Of a stretch of DNA of 64,000 nt, positions 11,366 to 23,904 are shown one piece after another. This stretch comes from Diadema setosum. Its lineage: Eukaryota; Echinodermata; Echinoidea; Diadematoida; Diadematidae. The notes under the pieces were generated by a model that had not been told where the DNA came from, made no database searches, and saw nothing but the letters and a program-made list of their open reading frames with translations. The stretch's first letter is position 1. Each line of letters opens with the position of its first letter. The translations under genes were made by a program, and so were the position numbers. Where the stretch lies: positions 8,712,602 through 8,776,601 of the forward strand of contig CM067077.1 of the NCBI GenBank assembly GCA_033980235.1. Reading direction: 5' to 3'.

Positions 11366-11801
11366 GTAAGTAATTGTATACTATTGTCGAGTTCACGTTC
11401 GATTCTGGCACTGGTAGCCGGCTAAATATGCCCTGCTATATTGCAAAGAGGACAGTTATCAACTTTATTATACGTTTCCTAGAGCGTAGAATGTAGGACA
11501 CGTTTTTATAATCTGTTTCAATGTCATGTTTACCTTCCTAATGGTAGGTTTATATTTCAAACAGTGTCAATAGCGGAAAGTTTTTTTTTTTCCACGCAGA
11601 GATACACAAAAACGGAACGTTTTCTATATGAAATTGTGACTATGTATAAATAAAAGTGTACAGCAGTTCATCATTCATTTACAAATATTAATTTACAAAT
11701 ATCAATATTTGTCAATAAGCATATCCTGTAAATGGTTCTCTTTTTCAATAATGGCGAATGCAAAAATCATGCTGATAATCTTCTCTCTATCATGGTGCAG
11801 A

Positions 11802-11921
11802 ATGCAGTATTCATTGCAGGATGGAGTTTATCAGCAGAATCCGTTTTCCACCACTACTGGCGACAGCACTGATGATATGCCTCAACAACTGTCTGGCTTT
11901 GGAAGTCTACAAGTTCTATGA
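11802..11921 (+). other. Upstream ORF overlapping the paralogue 2 start
   Basis: The exon begins at 11801 after an acceptor CAG. The second base starts an ATG whose 39-codon frame runs out of phase across the main start at 11821. The uATG is conserved at the same exon position in paralogues 4 (48341) and 5 (57593). It may limit translation of the main frame (inference). Confidence 0.45.
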
Positions 11922-12750
11922 AGGGAGAAATGTGTCGCTGGAGTTCCATCAACCTCTGTCAGGTGACTCCACCTTTGAATATGAGATTCACTTGATTGAG
12001 TCCTCGTGCTACTTCTACAGGAATGGAAACATGGTTCCTGGCTGCCTCACACCTCAGCAAAGCAGTCGTTTCTCTGTTCACAGTGTGAAAACATCCACTT
12101 ACTTGACAGTGACTCTCAGCATTGATACTATCGATTCCAAAGATAGTAAAATCTACCTATTCGCCCTAAGAGAAGACAAAAATGGAAATCGAAGCTATTT
12201 TCACAGTCAGGATGCCTTTGTTGAAGTCATTCGTCCACCAAGCCTTGCAGAATGTATTGTAAAACCCTCTGAGTATTCAGCTGCCTGGAATGAGGTAAAT
12301 TGCACATCTTTGCTTGCTAGCGACGGGGAAGGATCTCTCTACTGCTTTCAAGATAAAGAGAAGGCTTCATTCAAGGGATCGCCAATGATTTTAAATGATC
12401 ACCTGACCTGTATTTTCTGGATGAATGTCCGTCTGCCCATCAATTGCTGTTCATACGAAGCAACATTTCCGATTACATCCGAGTCTTGTTCCCAATTTGT
12501 GTATTACCCTTCAACACTCATGGGTGAGTCAGACCCTTCCCGCAATGACAAGACATCATTAACTTCTGAACTCGCAATTACTGAACAAAAATTCGGAGAA
12601 GAGAGAAACAGTGCGACCATCAAACCATATAAAGACTTTACCAAGAACACCCCAATTGTACTAATGATATTATTTCCACTCCCTCTGACTGCCCTGTGCA
12701 TGTGTTTTTACATTTCAGATTATTACGTACAAACGAAGGGAAATATGTGA
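11821..12750 (+). CDS. Ig-like cell-surface protein, paralogue 2 (309 aa)
   Basis: Intact family member. The coding exon follows an acceptor ending at 11800, and the intron back to the 11365 donor is 435 bp. Signal peptide about 1-27 (cleavage before LEVYKFYEGR). Ig V-like domain about 28-139, second Cys-rich domain about 140-230 with Cys145, 161, 175, 197, 209, 210 and 223, stalk about 231-275, membrane segment about 277-297 and a 12-residue tail. NVS (37-39) and NCT (160-162) are possible glycosylation sites. The TGA stop (12748-12750) lies inside the terminal repeat of the MITE that starts at 12746, so the natural tail has been cut off by a transposon. Function unknown; a receptor or adhesion role is inference. 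Confidence 0.9.
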   Translation: MEFISRIRFPPLLATALMICLNNCLALEVYKFYEGRNVSLEFHQPLSGDSTFEYEIHLIESSCYFYRNGNMVPGCLTPQQSSRFSVHSVKTSTYLTVTLSIDTIDSKDSKIYLFALREDKNGNRSYFHSQDAFVEVIRPPSLAECIVKPSEYSAAWNEVNCTSLLASDGEGSLYCFQDKEKASFKGSPMILNDHLTCIFWMNVRLPINCCSYEATFPITSESCSQFVYYPSTLMGESDPSRNDKTSLTSELAITEQKFGEERNSATIKPYKDFTKNTPIVLMILFPLPLTALCMCFYISDYYVQTKGNM

Positions 12751-13403
12751 CTCTGCACCTCAAAGCAAACAAAAAGTCCCCAGACATGAATTTTTAGTTA
12801 AGACCAGATTCTGAAAGAGCAGACTTTAAGCTTTAAAATGATATATAACTCAAATCAAATAGACTCTCCTAACCTATCTAAATATTGGAAAGAAAGCACA
12901 AACTCAGGAAAAGTGTGAACTGAGAAAAGAGGCTCTGAAGTACAGTGTCTATTCAAGCGCTTAATCTTTACCAAACCGTGCTGGCTGTGCGATGAATGGG
13001 ACAAAAACCAGGAAGTAAACCACCAGAGTAACAACAATGAAGGGATTATCAAATTACACTGAAATTAAGCATGCCTCATTAACACATTCTGTCCATAAAT
13101 AATGCCAACAAAAGAGTTGAAAGTGAAGAGTGTGGACAAGGTTTTTCAGAAATGAAAAAGGGATTCTAAAGACACACATAATCACACTATTCTACCAAAA
13201 ATGTTCGAGATAAAGTGCTTAAAAAACACACTTTCCTGCCCGTTTTATGAAACCAAATTTTAGCATAATGTAAAAGAAGACCCGCTCTTTCAGAAAATAT
13301 GAAAAAGTCAAGTTCGGCAAGGTTGACCCATTTCACTTATTTTCAGTCCTCGCGCAAAATCAGTGTGTGCGACTTTATGTTCGTTTTGAGGTGCACGGTC
13401 ACA
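12746..13403. mobile_element. TIR MITE, family TGTGACC, copy A
   Basis: 658-bp element with about 34-bp inverted ends: TGTGACTCTGCACCTCAAAG at left, and the complement of TGTGACCGTGCACCTCAAAA at right. TA flanks both ends (12744-12745 and 13404-13405). A second, 691-bp copy lies at 40307-40997, so the ends are supported by comparison. No transposase. It ends the coding frame of paralogue 2. Confidence 0.85.
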
Positions 13404-13444
13404 TACAATTGTATACAAATATGTTCCTGGCACAGATGCTATAA

Positions 13445-13693
13445 TTGGAAGTGAACTTCCCGCAAACATTCGGAGAAGAAAGCAAGAGTGCGACCATCCC
13501 ACCACATGAAGTCTTCACCGAGAATACCTTGATTGCACTAATGATATCATTTCCACTTTCTGTGATTGCCTTTATGCTTGTATTGTTACGCACAGTACAA
13601 GAGAAACAACTGCCAAATGAAAGTCATACAAACATATTAGCGGTAGATGGCAAAAAACCCATTCAAAGACAGATGGCAGATGGTATAGAGTAA
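13445..13693 (+). pseudogene. 3' fragment of another Ig-like paralogue
   Basis: An 82-residue frame aligns with the stalk and membrane end of the family: FGEESKSATIPPHEVFTENT corresponds to FGEERNSATIKPYKDFTKNT of paralogue 2. It is followed by a hydrophobic segment and a longer basic/polar tail ending MADGIE. The 5' three quarters are missing. The next 300 bp match the 3' flanks of the other units, so it is the end of a duplicated unit truncated near the MITE. It could alternatively serve as a 3' exon for paralogue 2, but no clear acceptor is seen. Confidence 0.65.
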
Positions 13694-14200
13694 GACAGAA
13701 AGACTATATGGTGTCGTACGTTCTGAATAATGTGAATCTTCATGTACAGTATATAGGCACAATTTTGTGAATGTGTTCATGTCTGTCTGAAATTATATAT
13801 CAATATCGTGTGAAACAACCATATACTTTACGACCGTAAATTTCTCTGCTGATTTGTCATTGTCTAAACACTGCTTTGGTTTTCTTTTGTTATTTGTGTG
13901 TGTTCATTTTGCGTCTACATTATCTGAAATATTGTAGGAGTAGGCCTACTGTGGTAAGGTTGATTTTGTCTAATCAGGAGACAACTGGCTCATATATTGT
14001 CTCATTTGAACGTGTTTTAATTGTACGAACACGTTGCAATGCGTAAAGGAGTAATAATAATGGCGGGTAGGTCCTCTCGAAAAGAAGCTTCTGTAGACCA
14101 AAATGAGGCCATTATAGTGCACTGGCATGGCCTCTGCTTTAACGGAAATGTGTCTAATTTTACTAATGGACACCTTATCCTCATAAATATAAAATGAAAA
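13694..14200 (+). other. Conserved 3' flank of the duplicated unit
   Basis: Contains sequence shared with flanks at 25.4-25.7, 50.0-50.6 and 63.3-63.5 kb: TGTTCATGTCTGTCTGAAA, TTTGTCATTGTCTAAACACTGC, and a degenerate ACTGTGGTAAGGTTGAT...AATCAGGAGAC, the decayed head of a tRNA-like SINE. No gene. Confidence 0.5.
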
Positions 14201-14202
14201 TA

Positions 14203-14380
14203 CGGTCAACTCCCGTTCTAACAAAGTCCTCGGGACTTGCAGTTTTCTTTCGATATATCAAAACTTTATAATTATCCCAACAAATGGTGAAAAAAAGAGA
14301 ATGGATATTGGGGTCTGGATTTTTAATTCGTTGAACCGGAACCTTGTTATAACAGTATTCGTTATAACGGGAGTGCACTG
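14203..14380. mobile_element. Pogo-like MITE, short copy
   Basis: 178 bp with ends CGGTCAACTCCCGTTCTAAC and GTTATAACGGGAGTGCACTG, the same ends as the 5.5-kb element. TA precedes it; CA follows, a decayed target site. Confidence 0.65.
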
Positions 14381-14399
14381 CAGGCCTATACAGAGATTT

Positions 14400-16136
14400 A
14401 CATGATCACCAGGAATCCATAAAAGTTGACATGTTCATGTTGCGCTGCTTAGTTACTCAAAAGTACCGGTCTGTTTCAGTTTGCTTAACTTATATACAGT
14501 ATAGAACAGGCCCTTTTGTACCCCCGATTCGTCAATGAAAATGGTATTATAAGTTATGCGGGTTCCCGATATTTCGGGGTAAACTTTAGGGGCTTAATAC
14601 GTGGGGAAAAAATCCGAATAATCATTGAAATAATAAGGGTGTCTTTTAGGATTTTCCTTGAAATATTTTCGATGAAGGGTGTACTTTTCAAATATTTCTC
14701 TAACAATATTGAAACAGGGTTATAGTTTAAACACCACCCCCTCCCACTCAAAAAAAAGGAGAAAAAAGAAAGAAAGAAAACGAATCCAACAGGGGTGTAT
14801 ACACCCAATTTCGGATTTTTTTCGAATTCGTTTTTCGGATTTTTTTTTTCTCAGACTGTATACAGTGCGGCTTCTTGGTGTTTGCCCCTATTCTCTCGAA
14901 TGTGCTCACTGTTATGTGCATATTTTGCTGCAAAGCATGTAGCCTTTTTAGCAGGGAAGTACATCACATGAGAAAGTCTCCAAAGATATTCCTGCCCATA
15001 TGAGCGCTGAAATTGAAGATGCTCTTCACCATGACACTCTTCCTTCATTTATATTTTCATTTTGAAAGCTTCTCCAAAAAAAGGGGGGGGGAACTTGGGG
15101 GTATTTTGCGGGCTTTCCCTCCAAAAGCCCGTAATAGGGAGTCAAAAATCTTATCTCATTTCTATCCATAAAGGGGATATGGAACAAGCATAGTTGTTTT
15201 GTGCTATAAGATTTACATGGCGACCACCTAAGTGGGAGAGGGATGAGCCATAGCCATGATAAATACTCGATTGTTTGTGATACGTTATTTTCAATGTCAT
15301 ATATCACTGACATTGACATAATATGCAGATAGATGTGAAAGAATCTTCGACACCTTGTTTAAGGCACATTTATTAATGAACATTATGCACATAAATTCTT
15401 CGTGTATCTTCGTGTATTCTATGTATATATAACAATGAAATAATCAACTTTGTTCAACCAAGATTATTTTTTAATCTTACTTGACATTAGTACCATACCT
15501 CCCAAATGCCTGCTCAATATGATACGCTTCATACGTATTTATACGTTATTATAGGTCTATGATATATTGCTTTGCTGACTTCCAGAATATTATACATCTT
15601 CCATACCAAAGTATAATCCCCGCATTTCATCATAACGCATGGTGATTTAAAAGTGTATTTTAATTATGATCGATTTCTCCATCCAAATTTATTCCTTTCC
15701 TTTTTACTCCTTGTCAAGTTATGGAATAATCATTCAGTTGTAGGTCTTATGATTCCTTCTTTGCTTCTGAATAAGTGATTTGTGGCTCAAGTGTTTGTAA
15801 CTTCTCTTATCTTTTTGTAGTAATTATGTGCGATAGAGGTCTATATTTGTGGTCATGAATTCAAAATAACCCCACTGTAACCCAGCACCGAGTACCATAT
15901 AACCATTATGCACCGCTGAATCAATGAACCCGTGAGCTGCCAAAGTGTTCGCCACTGCCACTATCTGTAGATAGTCATTACCTCTAATAGTGTACACGCC
16001 TATCATCATTATTTTGACTGTGATGCTTTACAGGATGACTACACACTCGTGTCTTTTTCTTCTTCTTCTTCTTCGTCTTCTTCTTCTTCTTCCCATTCTT
16101 CTTCTTTTTCTCTGCACCCATGTGTGTGTGTTTGTT

Positions 16137-16175
<39 letters not shown>

Positions 16176-18150
16176 GTGTTATGTTACCAGTGATATGATA
16201 ATATTGAAGTGAATTATCACACTCTTAAATTTGCCTTTTTGTACTTATTTTCTATTTCTTGTGTATGATACACATAGAAATGTACTGTAAGTAAAAGGCT
16301 GCAATTAAAAAGCTCTTTTTTCTGTAACCCCTGTTTTTACTTCAATTTCTCTATGCTCAGTTTATACTCATTAGTTTTACATGTTTTATGTAACATGGAA
16401 TGTGCTGTAATTTCATCGTTTGTTGTACACGTCATGTATTCGTTTGGAATGAAAATGAAACTGAGACTGTATGTAAAAGAAAAAAAAAGTGTCATAAGTC
16501 ACAAGGATTTGTTTTTAAAAATGTGATTTATATCTATTAAAGAGTTTATTTCATCATGTTCATGGCTGTAACTCGTTTATTCATATCAATTCACATATTC
16601 ATTCAGTTCCTTCGGCTAGGCGTATGCACAAGATATTCAATCAGCATATCACTTCAAACAATGACCATACGATTCTCTAAATAACCGATGGGAAAACACT
16701 TATTTTTTTTTTTTTAGTGTAAAATGTAGGCCCCTTAAAACAACAACATCGAGTCCACTCAGAGACTGATGATTCATTCAAAAGTATTGCATTTGTTAAT
16801 ATAGATCAATAAATACCTCCTTCCTTACATCAGTACACTGACGTCAGAATGAGTCAGTGGTCTCTCAATCTAATTGGATACGACACTGAAACTGCAGCTC
16901 AACATTGCTAATGCACATTGTTGATCCATGCAACTGACCAATTGCATGGACATTTTAATTCAGAGGTCAAATGCGATATCATTTAGCTCTCAATAACATC
17001 CAATCTTCTCAACAGGTCTTCTTCATAATTCATACGTGACCAGTGACAGGTGAAATTTAAGAATTCTAGCAAAAGGCATGTTCAACGCACATCGAGGGAC
17101 ATCATCTCCCATGCTGTATATAAATATAATGTGAATGGTGTGTCTTTCAAAATTTAAGAGCCAAAATCATGAGCGAACTGTGTAGGGCCTAAAGTTTACA
17201 GACACACTACACTACGCACACGATTAATGAATGTTTCAAGCCACTGAGACACACAACACTACGCACACGATTAATGAATGTTTCAAGCCACTGAGACACA
17301 CAAAAACATGTATCGCTCACTATAAAGGAACCTAAGATAGTAATGCAAATGCTCTTCAAGAGTGTGAACTGCCCTATTTCTTATACTTTACACCAACGGC
17401 CAAATAAGAAATAACTGATAACTTCGATGATAAGCACTTAAATCACATACCCACGCGCACACACATACATACACACACACACACACACACAACAGACATA
17501 AGTGTTAAGCTGCAACTTGGGTTTATGACATCACCTCCGAATTCCATGCAAAAGGTCATATGCACAAAAAAAAAAGAGCACGTCACATGACTGTGTTCTA
17601 TTGACAAACCGAACAATTCCATTCCCAAGTGACGCTGCATGCCATGTCGTATTTAGCTGATATCGTGTTGATTCATGACATAACTATTCTTCGAGTTATT
17701 GTCAAATTGCACATGTACGAGTTGTGCGTAATTCTGTGATATGACACTGCCCTACCACCTCCCTCTCTACCTTCCATTCTAAACTTTTCTTTTTATGATT
17801 ATTCTGTCTCAGACAGATTGATTAATAAAAGGCTGTCATTGGCTAAATCTGGGAAATTATATATAACATTTTCACTGAAACCGTAAAATGACTTTGTTTG
17901 TTCGGAATTATCTATTTAAGAGTAGTTTTCATTGAGAGCCGCCATGAATATAAAAAACGAAAATGCCAGAACAGTTAAAGGACGAAGCGGTTATTGAAAT
18001 AAGCAACTCAATCATCTAGCGTTTTGTTGAAACCAAATATTCATTACCCAAACTAGTGTAGGGTTTGACCAGGCGCAGAGTGGATTTTGTTACCGTCAAA
18101 TTCTGCTTAATGTTTATTCTCCTTTGATTATTCCATGTAATATTTTGATT
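14400..18150. other. No gene seen; simple repeats
   Basis: AT-rich sequence. It contains (CTT)n at about 16052-16110, (GT)n at about 16139-16172, (CA)n at about 17459-17491, and an exact tandem duplication of 47 bp (17209-17255 and 17256-17302). The short reading frames carry no domain or codon structure I can recognise. Confidence 0.5.
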
Positions 18151-19115
18151 ATGACATTCTTATATCAGCGTGTATGGAGGAATGCAAGTAGAAATATACT
18201 TGATGGACTTGATTCACAGCTATCCCACACGCAAAAGTGATGCATTTCATCTTCCGCGTTCCCGAACAATTTTGGCGAGTAAAAAAGAAAAACTGATTAT
18301 GCATACACAGCCCACAAACTGGAATAGTCTCTCTACCGACATAATAAGCTGCTCGGTTTTACACTCCTTCGAACGCAAAGAACTTCTCATAAATGCATAT
18401 AGTTTGCAGACACTGAATAAATTTGCAACACCTTATGTAATGTTATTGTCCGATCAACGCTATAGATTGATTGCAACCTGGGCCTTGGCGTCACGGTCTC
18501 TGAATTCATCATCAGCAATTCCGCACTTCATTTCGTTTCCTTTTCTCCCTCCCTCCCCCCCCCCCCCACCTCTCTCTCTCTCTCTCTCTCACCCTCCTTT
18601 TTATCCACAACTCGACGGGGGGCATCAAATGACTCAATAATTTTACATGTCAGTTTTTTGTGATTATGCTGAATACATGTTACAGTTTAAATGTAACAGT
18701 CGGGTTTAAAGCAAAATGTATAATAAACAAATCAAGTTCAATTCTGAAAATAACATAGTTCAGTCATAATAATAGTTCGCATTTTGATATAGTTTTCTAA
18801 TCAAGTAGGCAGTCCTCATTTCCTTCTCTTGGTATTACTAAATTGTCTTATTTGAACTTCTATCAGCTCTCCGTTTCTCATTCACAAACACTGATTATCC
18901 AGGGCTTACATCCAAATATGCTTGCTTTTATGTAAGTCCCGTCATATTCCTCTTTGTACAACCCTATTTCGATATCGACCAGTTTTCATTATAATTACTG
19001 TGTATACTATGTATGATTATTCATTTGTTTGAATATTCTTTACTATCATTTGATGTAATTTTGATCTATTGGAAGTATAAATAATTACTGAAAATTACTT
19101 TGAAGCTCAATAAAA
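18150..19115 (+). mobile_element. CR1/L2-like LINE, C-terminal end and 3' UTR
   Basis: The frame at 18170-18640 includes HSYPTRKSDAFHLPRSRTIL and PTNWNSLSTDI, the conserved C-terminal block of CR1/L2-like reverse transcriptase polyproteins, then decays into 3' UTR. The copy is 5'-truncated and ends near a CTCAATAAAAACG tail. A run of C and (CT)n lies at 18550-18590. Confidence 0.75.
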
Positions 19116-19784
19116 ACGACACTGAGACTGCAGCTCAACATTATAGTCTGGTCATGCAATATTGTGTATGTAACTGACTGTTTTCCCATTTTTCATTTTC
19201 TGCTTTTAACAGAATGCACACAAATACTGCAGTGTTGAATAGCAACACGTAATAGGTATACACACATTTTCGTACTTTAAAAAAAGGAGAATGCAAGATT
19301 ATTGCTACAATACAGGGCGTATCAAAAAAAGTTACACTTTTGAAAAAATTGTCTGAATTACATTTCAGTATATTTGAGAGATTTTTTTCATATTTATGGA
19401 TGCCCAATAGTCTCATCTATCAAGCGCAATCAACAAAACAAATTTTTGTTCACGCTTGGCTGAACACTGACGCACTTTGTCCAGAGTGTGAAAAAGGACT
19501 TGCGCCAAATTGAAAGAAGATGGAAAATTCACCCAGAAGCCCAAATAACCGTTCTCATTCAAACAAATTACTCTTTTGCTCACAGTTTTGGTTATGTTAT
19601 GATAGTTTAGGAATTTCCTGGCAATTTTCTGTCACGTTTTAAATTATTTCATTGTGTTATGGTAGGTTGATTAACAACATCAAGATCTTTTAAGCACAGT
19701 TATCACAAATCATGCACAGACATATCGAACCCACATGCCAGTCACTCAGTCAAGAAGAAAAGTACAAAATTAATGCATCCTCAG

Positions 19785-19975
19785 ATCATTCAATCAATAC
19801 AATCAATCAAATCAATCTATCAATCCAATCAAACAAGCATTAAATCAATCAATCAAATCAATCAATCAATTAAGCAATTAAGCAATCAATTCATCAATCA
19901 ATCAATTAATTAATCTATCCAACCATCAATCAATCATTCATTTAATCTATCAATCAAACAATCAGTCAGTCACAA
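19785..19975. repeat. (ATCA)n tract
   Basis: Degenerate ATCAATCA repeats in the left arm of the foldback element. Its inverted counterpart (TTGATTGA)n lies at about 20520-20745. Confidence 0.9.
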
Positions 19976-20211
19976 TTGTATGTATGTTTTATAACAATAC
20001 ACGGACACATCAATACCGTATGCCAGTTATTCATTAATGTGGTAGTGGTACCAAATTCATCAAATTCTGGTCAGTTTATTCTGTCTTTATTTGTTACAAA
20101 CTCAAAAAGCTGCATCACTTCGGTGATCCCTCGCATTTATCCCCAAGTTGAATTATCCTTCGGGTTTATGCCAGGTTCAAGTGTGTGCGTGTGTGTCACA
20201 CACAAACACAC

Positions 20212-20366
20212 TGCTATAGCTTCTGACCACCCGAGCATTGAGAATTAAGGGTTTCTGGGACGAACACTGCTCTAGGGCTTTCTATAGCTCAGTCGGTAGA
20301 GCACCGGTCTAGCAATCCGGAGGTCTCGGGTTCGAATCCCGTTGGAATCCCATTTTCTTTGCTCAC
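20212..20366 (+). repeat. tRNA-like SINE unit, copy 2
   Basis: Shares about 150 bp with the minus strand of 10222-10370: CTATAGCTTCTGACCAC, GGGACGAACAC, then a tRNA-like core (20278-20353) and a CATTTTCTTTGCTCA tail. D-arm, anticodon stem and T-arm are recognisable (B box GGTTCGAATCC). The anticodon loop CTAGCAA gives AGC, and the acceptor ends no longer pair. It lies at the centre of the foldback element. Confidence 0.7.
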
Positions 20367-21229
20367 TTTTCAACTAATAATTTATATTCTTTCTGGTCAG
20401 TTTATTCTGTCTTTATTTTTTATAACAAGTGGCAGATCGACATAGGGAATATCACCCCCCCCCCCCACTGGCTTAAAGGCTGATCAATTTGGGAAAAACT
20501 GACTTACAGGGCTGTATTATTTTGTTGATTTATTCATTCAATCAGCCGATTGATTATTTCAATAACTGAAAAGTGAGTAATTGATTATTGAGTTGATTCA
20601 CTGATTGATTGACTGACTAACTTATATATCGGTTGATGTATTGATGGGTTGATTGATTGATTAATTGATTGGTTGATTAATTGGTTGGTTGTTTGATTGG
20701 TCGATCAATTGACTGATTAATAGGATGATTGATTTGAATGTTGATGAATTTGGTACCACTACCACATTAATGAATAACTGGCATACGGTATTGATGTGTC
20801 CGTGTATTGTGAAAACTGTGCTTTAAAGATCTTGAAGTAAAAACACACTCTAATTCTCACCAATTGATTTAGAAATGAAATCATTAAAATAACGATCAAG
20901 CTGACAAAAAAAAATCTCTGACTATCATAACATAATCAAAGCTTTAACAAAAGAGCAATTTTGTTTGAATAGGAGCACTTATTTGGACTGCTGGCTGAAT
21001 TTTCCATCTTCTTTCAATTTGGCGCAAGTCATTTTTCACACTCTGGACAAAGAGCGTCAGTGTTCAGCCAAGAGTGAACAAAAATTTGTTTTGTTGATTG
21101 CACTTGATAGATGAGACTATTGGGCATCCACAAATATGAAAAAATCTCCCAAATATATTTAAATGTAATTTAGACAATTTTTTCAAAAGTGTATTTTTTT
21201 TTATACGCCCTGTATATGTATTTATCCTT

Positions 21230-22530
21230 TGCAAACAGTGACGTACACATGCATGTATATATAAAAATATGTATGTAGGCCCTATACATATAATTTGGCT
21301 ATATACGTGTGCATACAGCTAATATCATACCTGAATATCCTGAATGGAAATTTACAAGTATACCCACCTGGGCATGTTAGTTTATAAAGATAGAGACAGA
21401 CGCTGAATGGCTATTTGCGGATAGCTTGCGCAGATGGAAGAAATTGTATATGGCGTTAATGTATTTCTTGTGTATGTGGATTGGTGTGTGTCTTGTCCTC
21501 CATAACATTGTGATTCTGGGTCTCGTATAAATTAACATCTTGAACAAGGTGTAAAGTCATATCCATGCAAACATGCAATGACAAACACATAGTACATTAT
21601 GCTTAGTGTTTCGTAATCCACATGTTGATACAATAATATAGAATAATAGAACAGTATTCAAGAAATATCATGTTGTCTGTACCAATAGTTTATTTTGAAG
21701 AACACACAAATTTTCGATCTCCCTGCCCGTTGACAAAATGTTGACAGCATATGTATTTCTCGAGCTCTAGTGAATTTTTGATAATATGTGTATATTAATA
21801 TGAAGAAACATATTAGCTATGCATATACTAGTATATATAAGCATGTATATATACGTACATACTTATCATATACAATATTGTGTCCAAATACCTACTTGAG
21901 TGTAAATCATGACAAATCATACAGGTCCGAAATGTATAATTTCTCAAAAAGAAAATAAAAGAAAAAGAGAAAATGTTCATATGGGAGTATATAAAAGCAC
22001 GATTCATCTGTGACAAAACACAAGGAACAGTTTGTGCTCGAATATAGGCATATTCTTGTCACACTATTTGTATGGGCCCCATGCAACACAAACAGAAAGT
22101 GAAGTAAGCAACATTCAAAACAAAACAAAACAAAAAATCAAATCAAGACAAACCAATCTGCAGTTCCCTTGCAGTGCTACCTTTGATGATAATGGTACGC
22201 CTACAAATGTATTTATATGTTTACACACACAATGTGTGTGTGTTGTTATTTGTGCGTTCCTTCACACACAAACGGTTAACAACACAGACAAAAATAAAAG
22301 GCAATGCACAGACTATGAAAATGAAATATTACGATTCACTTTACTTCAATTAATGAGATATTCTTTTACAAACCTGACTTTAATTTTGGGGCTCAGACAC
22401 GAACTTTTGATTCAAAACTACGTTTTTATAATAAGGTGTTTAACTAAACACTAAACTAAACACTCAGCAAAAAATAATAATAATAATAATAATGCAGTTG
22501 TATATTTGTCATAAAATATTTGGCCAGAAG
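21230..22530. other. No gene seen
   Basis: AT-rich. Frames at 21.8-22.45 kb are low-complexity and carry no recognisable domain. Confidence 0.45.
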
Positions 22531-22531
22531 T

Positions 22532-23345
22532 TAATGCATTTTATACCATATCGAAGGTAATTTTATTGGCTATCAACTTGGGGTCAATAAAAAGGGAAAA
22601 CATTACACATGAGTGTTTTCTCCTCCAAGGCACAAAAGTAAAAATTGCGTAAGTGCTCTTCAATAATATCATAACGATAACAACATAAGACAAATTTAAC
22701 ACAATAAGATACATGATTAAAGTTTCAAAGATAAACCTTTGATCTCTATAATTTCTTTAAAGCCTAAAATATCAATATAAAGGCCAGAAAAATAGGGGAA
22801 AATAAAGAATCTTCGGTCAAATCCACATTCAAATTAAATAAGAAAAGAAGCAATATTTTAAAAAATGGTAAAATTCAATTTGTTTTCAAATTCGGAAAAT
22901 TGTAGATAATGATTGGTTTTTAAATCTATCTCATGAATCCTTCAATTACTAAACAAGAAGAATGAAATAAAGAAATTCTGTATATCCACCTATCTTTATC
23001 CCTTTATTCCTTAAGTCGTGTGAAGTTTAAGCTGACAGAAAATTCTTATTTCCCCCTTTAGTTTTCCTCTTTGTATTTTTGTGAGGTTATAAAGAGATAA
23101 AAAGAACAAAAACTTGATTTTGCTATTTCATTCATGTCCCTTTTTGTGTTAAACTGTTTGTTTGTTTTTTTTTGTCATTGTTACTTTGAAGGGCATTGCC
23201 GAATGAGAGACAATATGTCAAAGTTTGCAATGTGTACTTGTGTGCCTTGGAGGGCAAAAATGAATGTGTTTACCCATGCTCTAAGTTTCCCTTTGTACTA
23301 ACCAACTAGCTTAATAGCCAATTAGATCACCTTTGATATGGTAGA
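22532..23345. repeat. Inverted-repeat element, about 0.8 kb
   Basis: The arms at about 22532-22650 and 23228-23345 are inverted relatives. Shared landmarks include CCATATCGAAGGTAATTTTATTGG, AAGGGAAAA and CTCCAAGGCACA on one arm, with their complements on the other. The interior is AT-rich and non-coding. Probably an old MITE; exact ends not determined. Confidence 0.5.
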
Positions 23346-23904
23346 AATATATGATACACTGAATTTCATCAAAATCTTCCATGAAAACTATTAACTCGAA
23401 AAAAAGTGTTTACTTCCTTCTTTTGCTGTCTGTATTTAAGGACTTCTCGAACTAATGTGTACTCTTCTGAGCATAACATTTTTCCCACAACGATGACATC
23501 ATCGTGTTAACATCGGGGAGGCGCTGAGAAAGTGGAAAACATTCTTTCTTCAGGTTGTGAAAATGTAGGCCTATAGTGTGAGCTGCATTGTGGCAGAGCA
23601 ATAGGTCTTTATACTTGCCTCACATTTATGTCATTAGCAAACTGCTACAGAAAGCTGAAATCATAGCAACTTTATATACTCTGATTGCTACTACAGGTCC
23701 CCCCCCCCCCAACAAAAAACAAAAAATACAGTGAAGCCTCACGTAGACACCAACTTCCATTGTGTAATATGCATATTAATTAAAGTGCAAGGCCTGCAAA
23801 CAATCTCTATTTCTCCTCCCCCCCCCCCGTAAAAAAAAGAATAAATAAAAATTCGTATCTATATAGACATTGGACTTTAGTTTCAAGTTTCAACCGCTTT
23901 TTAG

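Larger units (their letters stand above)
19313..21212. mobile_element. 1.9-kb foldback Tc1/mariner-type element
   Basis: The ends are CAGGGCGTATCAAAAAAAGT and its inverse (ATACGCCCTG), flanked by TA (19311-19312 and 21213-21214). The inverted arms are long: 19313-19700 pairs with about 20815-21212, and about 19976-20067 pairs with 20741-20815. The left arm contains an (ATCA)n tract and the right centre a (TTGA)n tract; the middle holds a tRNA-like SINE. No transposase frame. CAGGG-type ends with TA duplication fit the Tc1/mariner superfamily. Confidence 0.8.

Noticed and set aside
19785..19975. CRISPR-like spaced repeats
   Set aside because: It is a degenerate ATCA tetranucleotide tract without spacers, in a eukaryotic genome.
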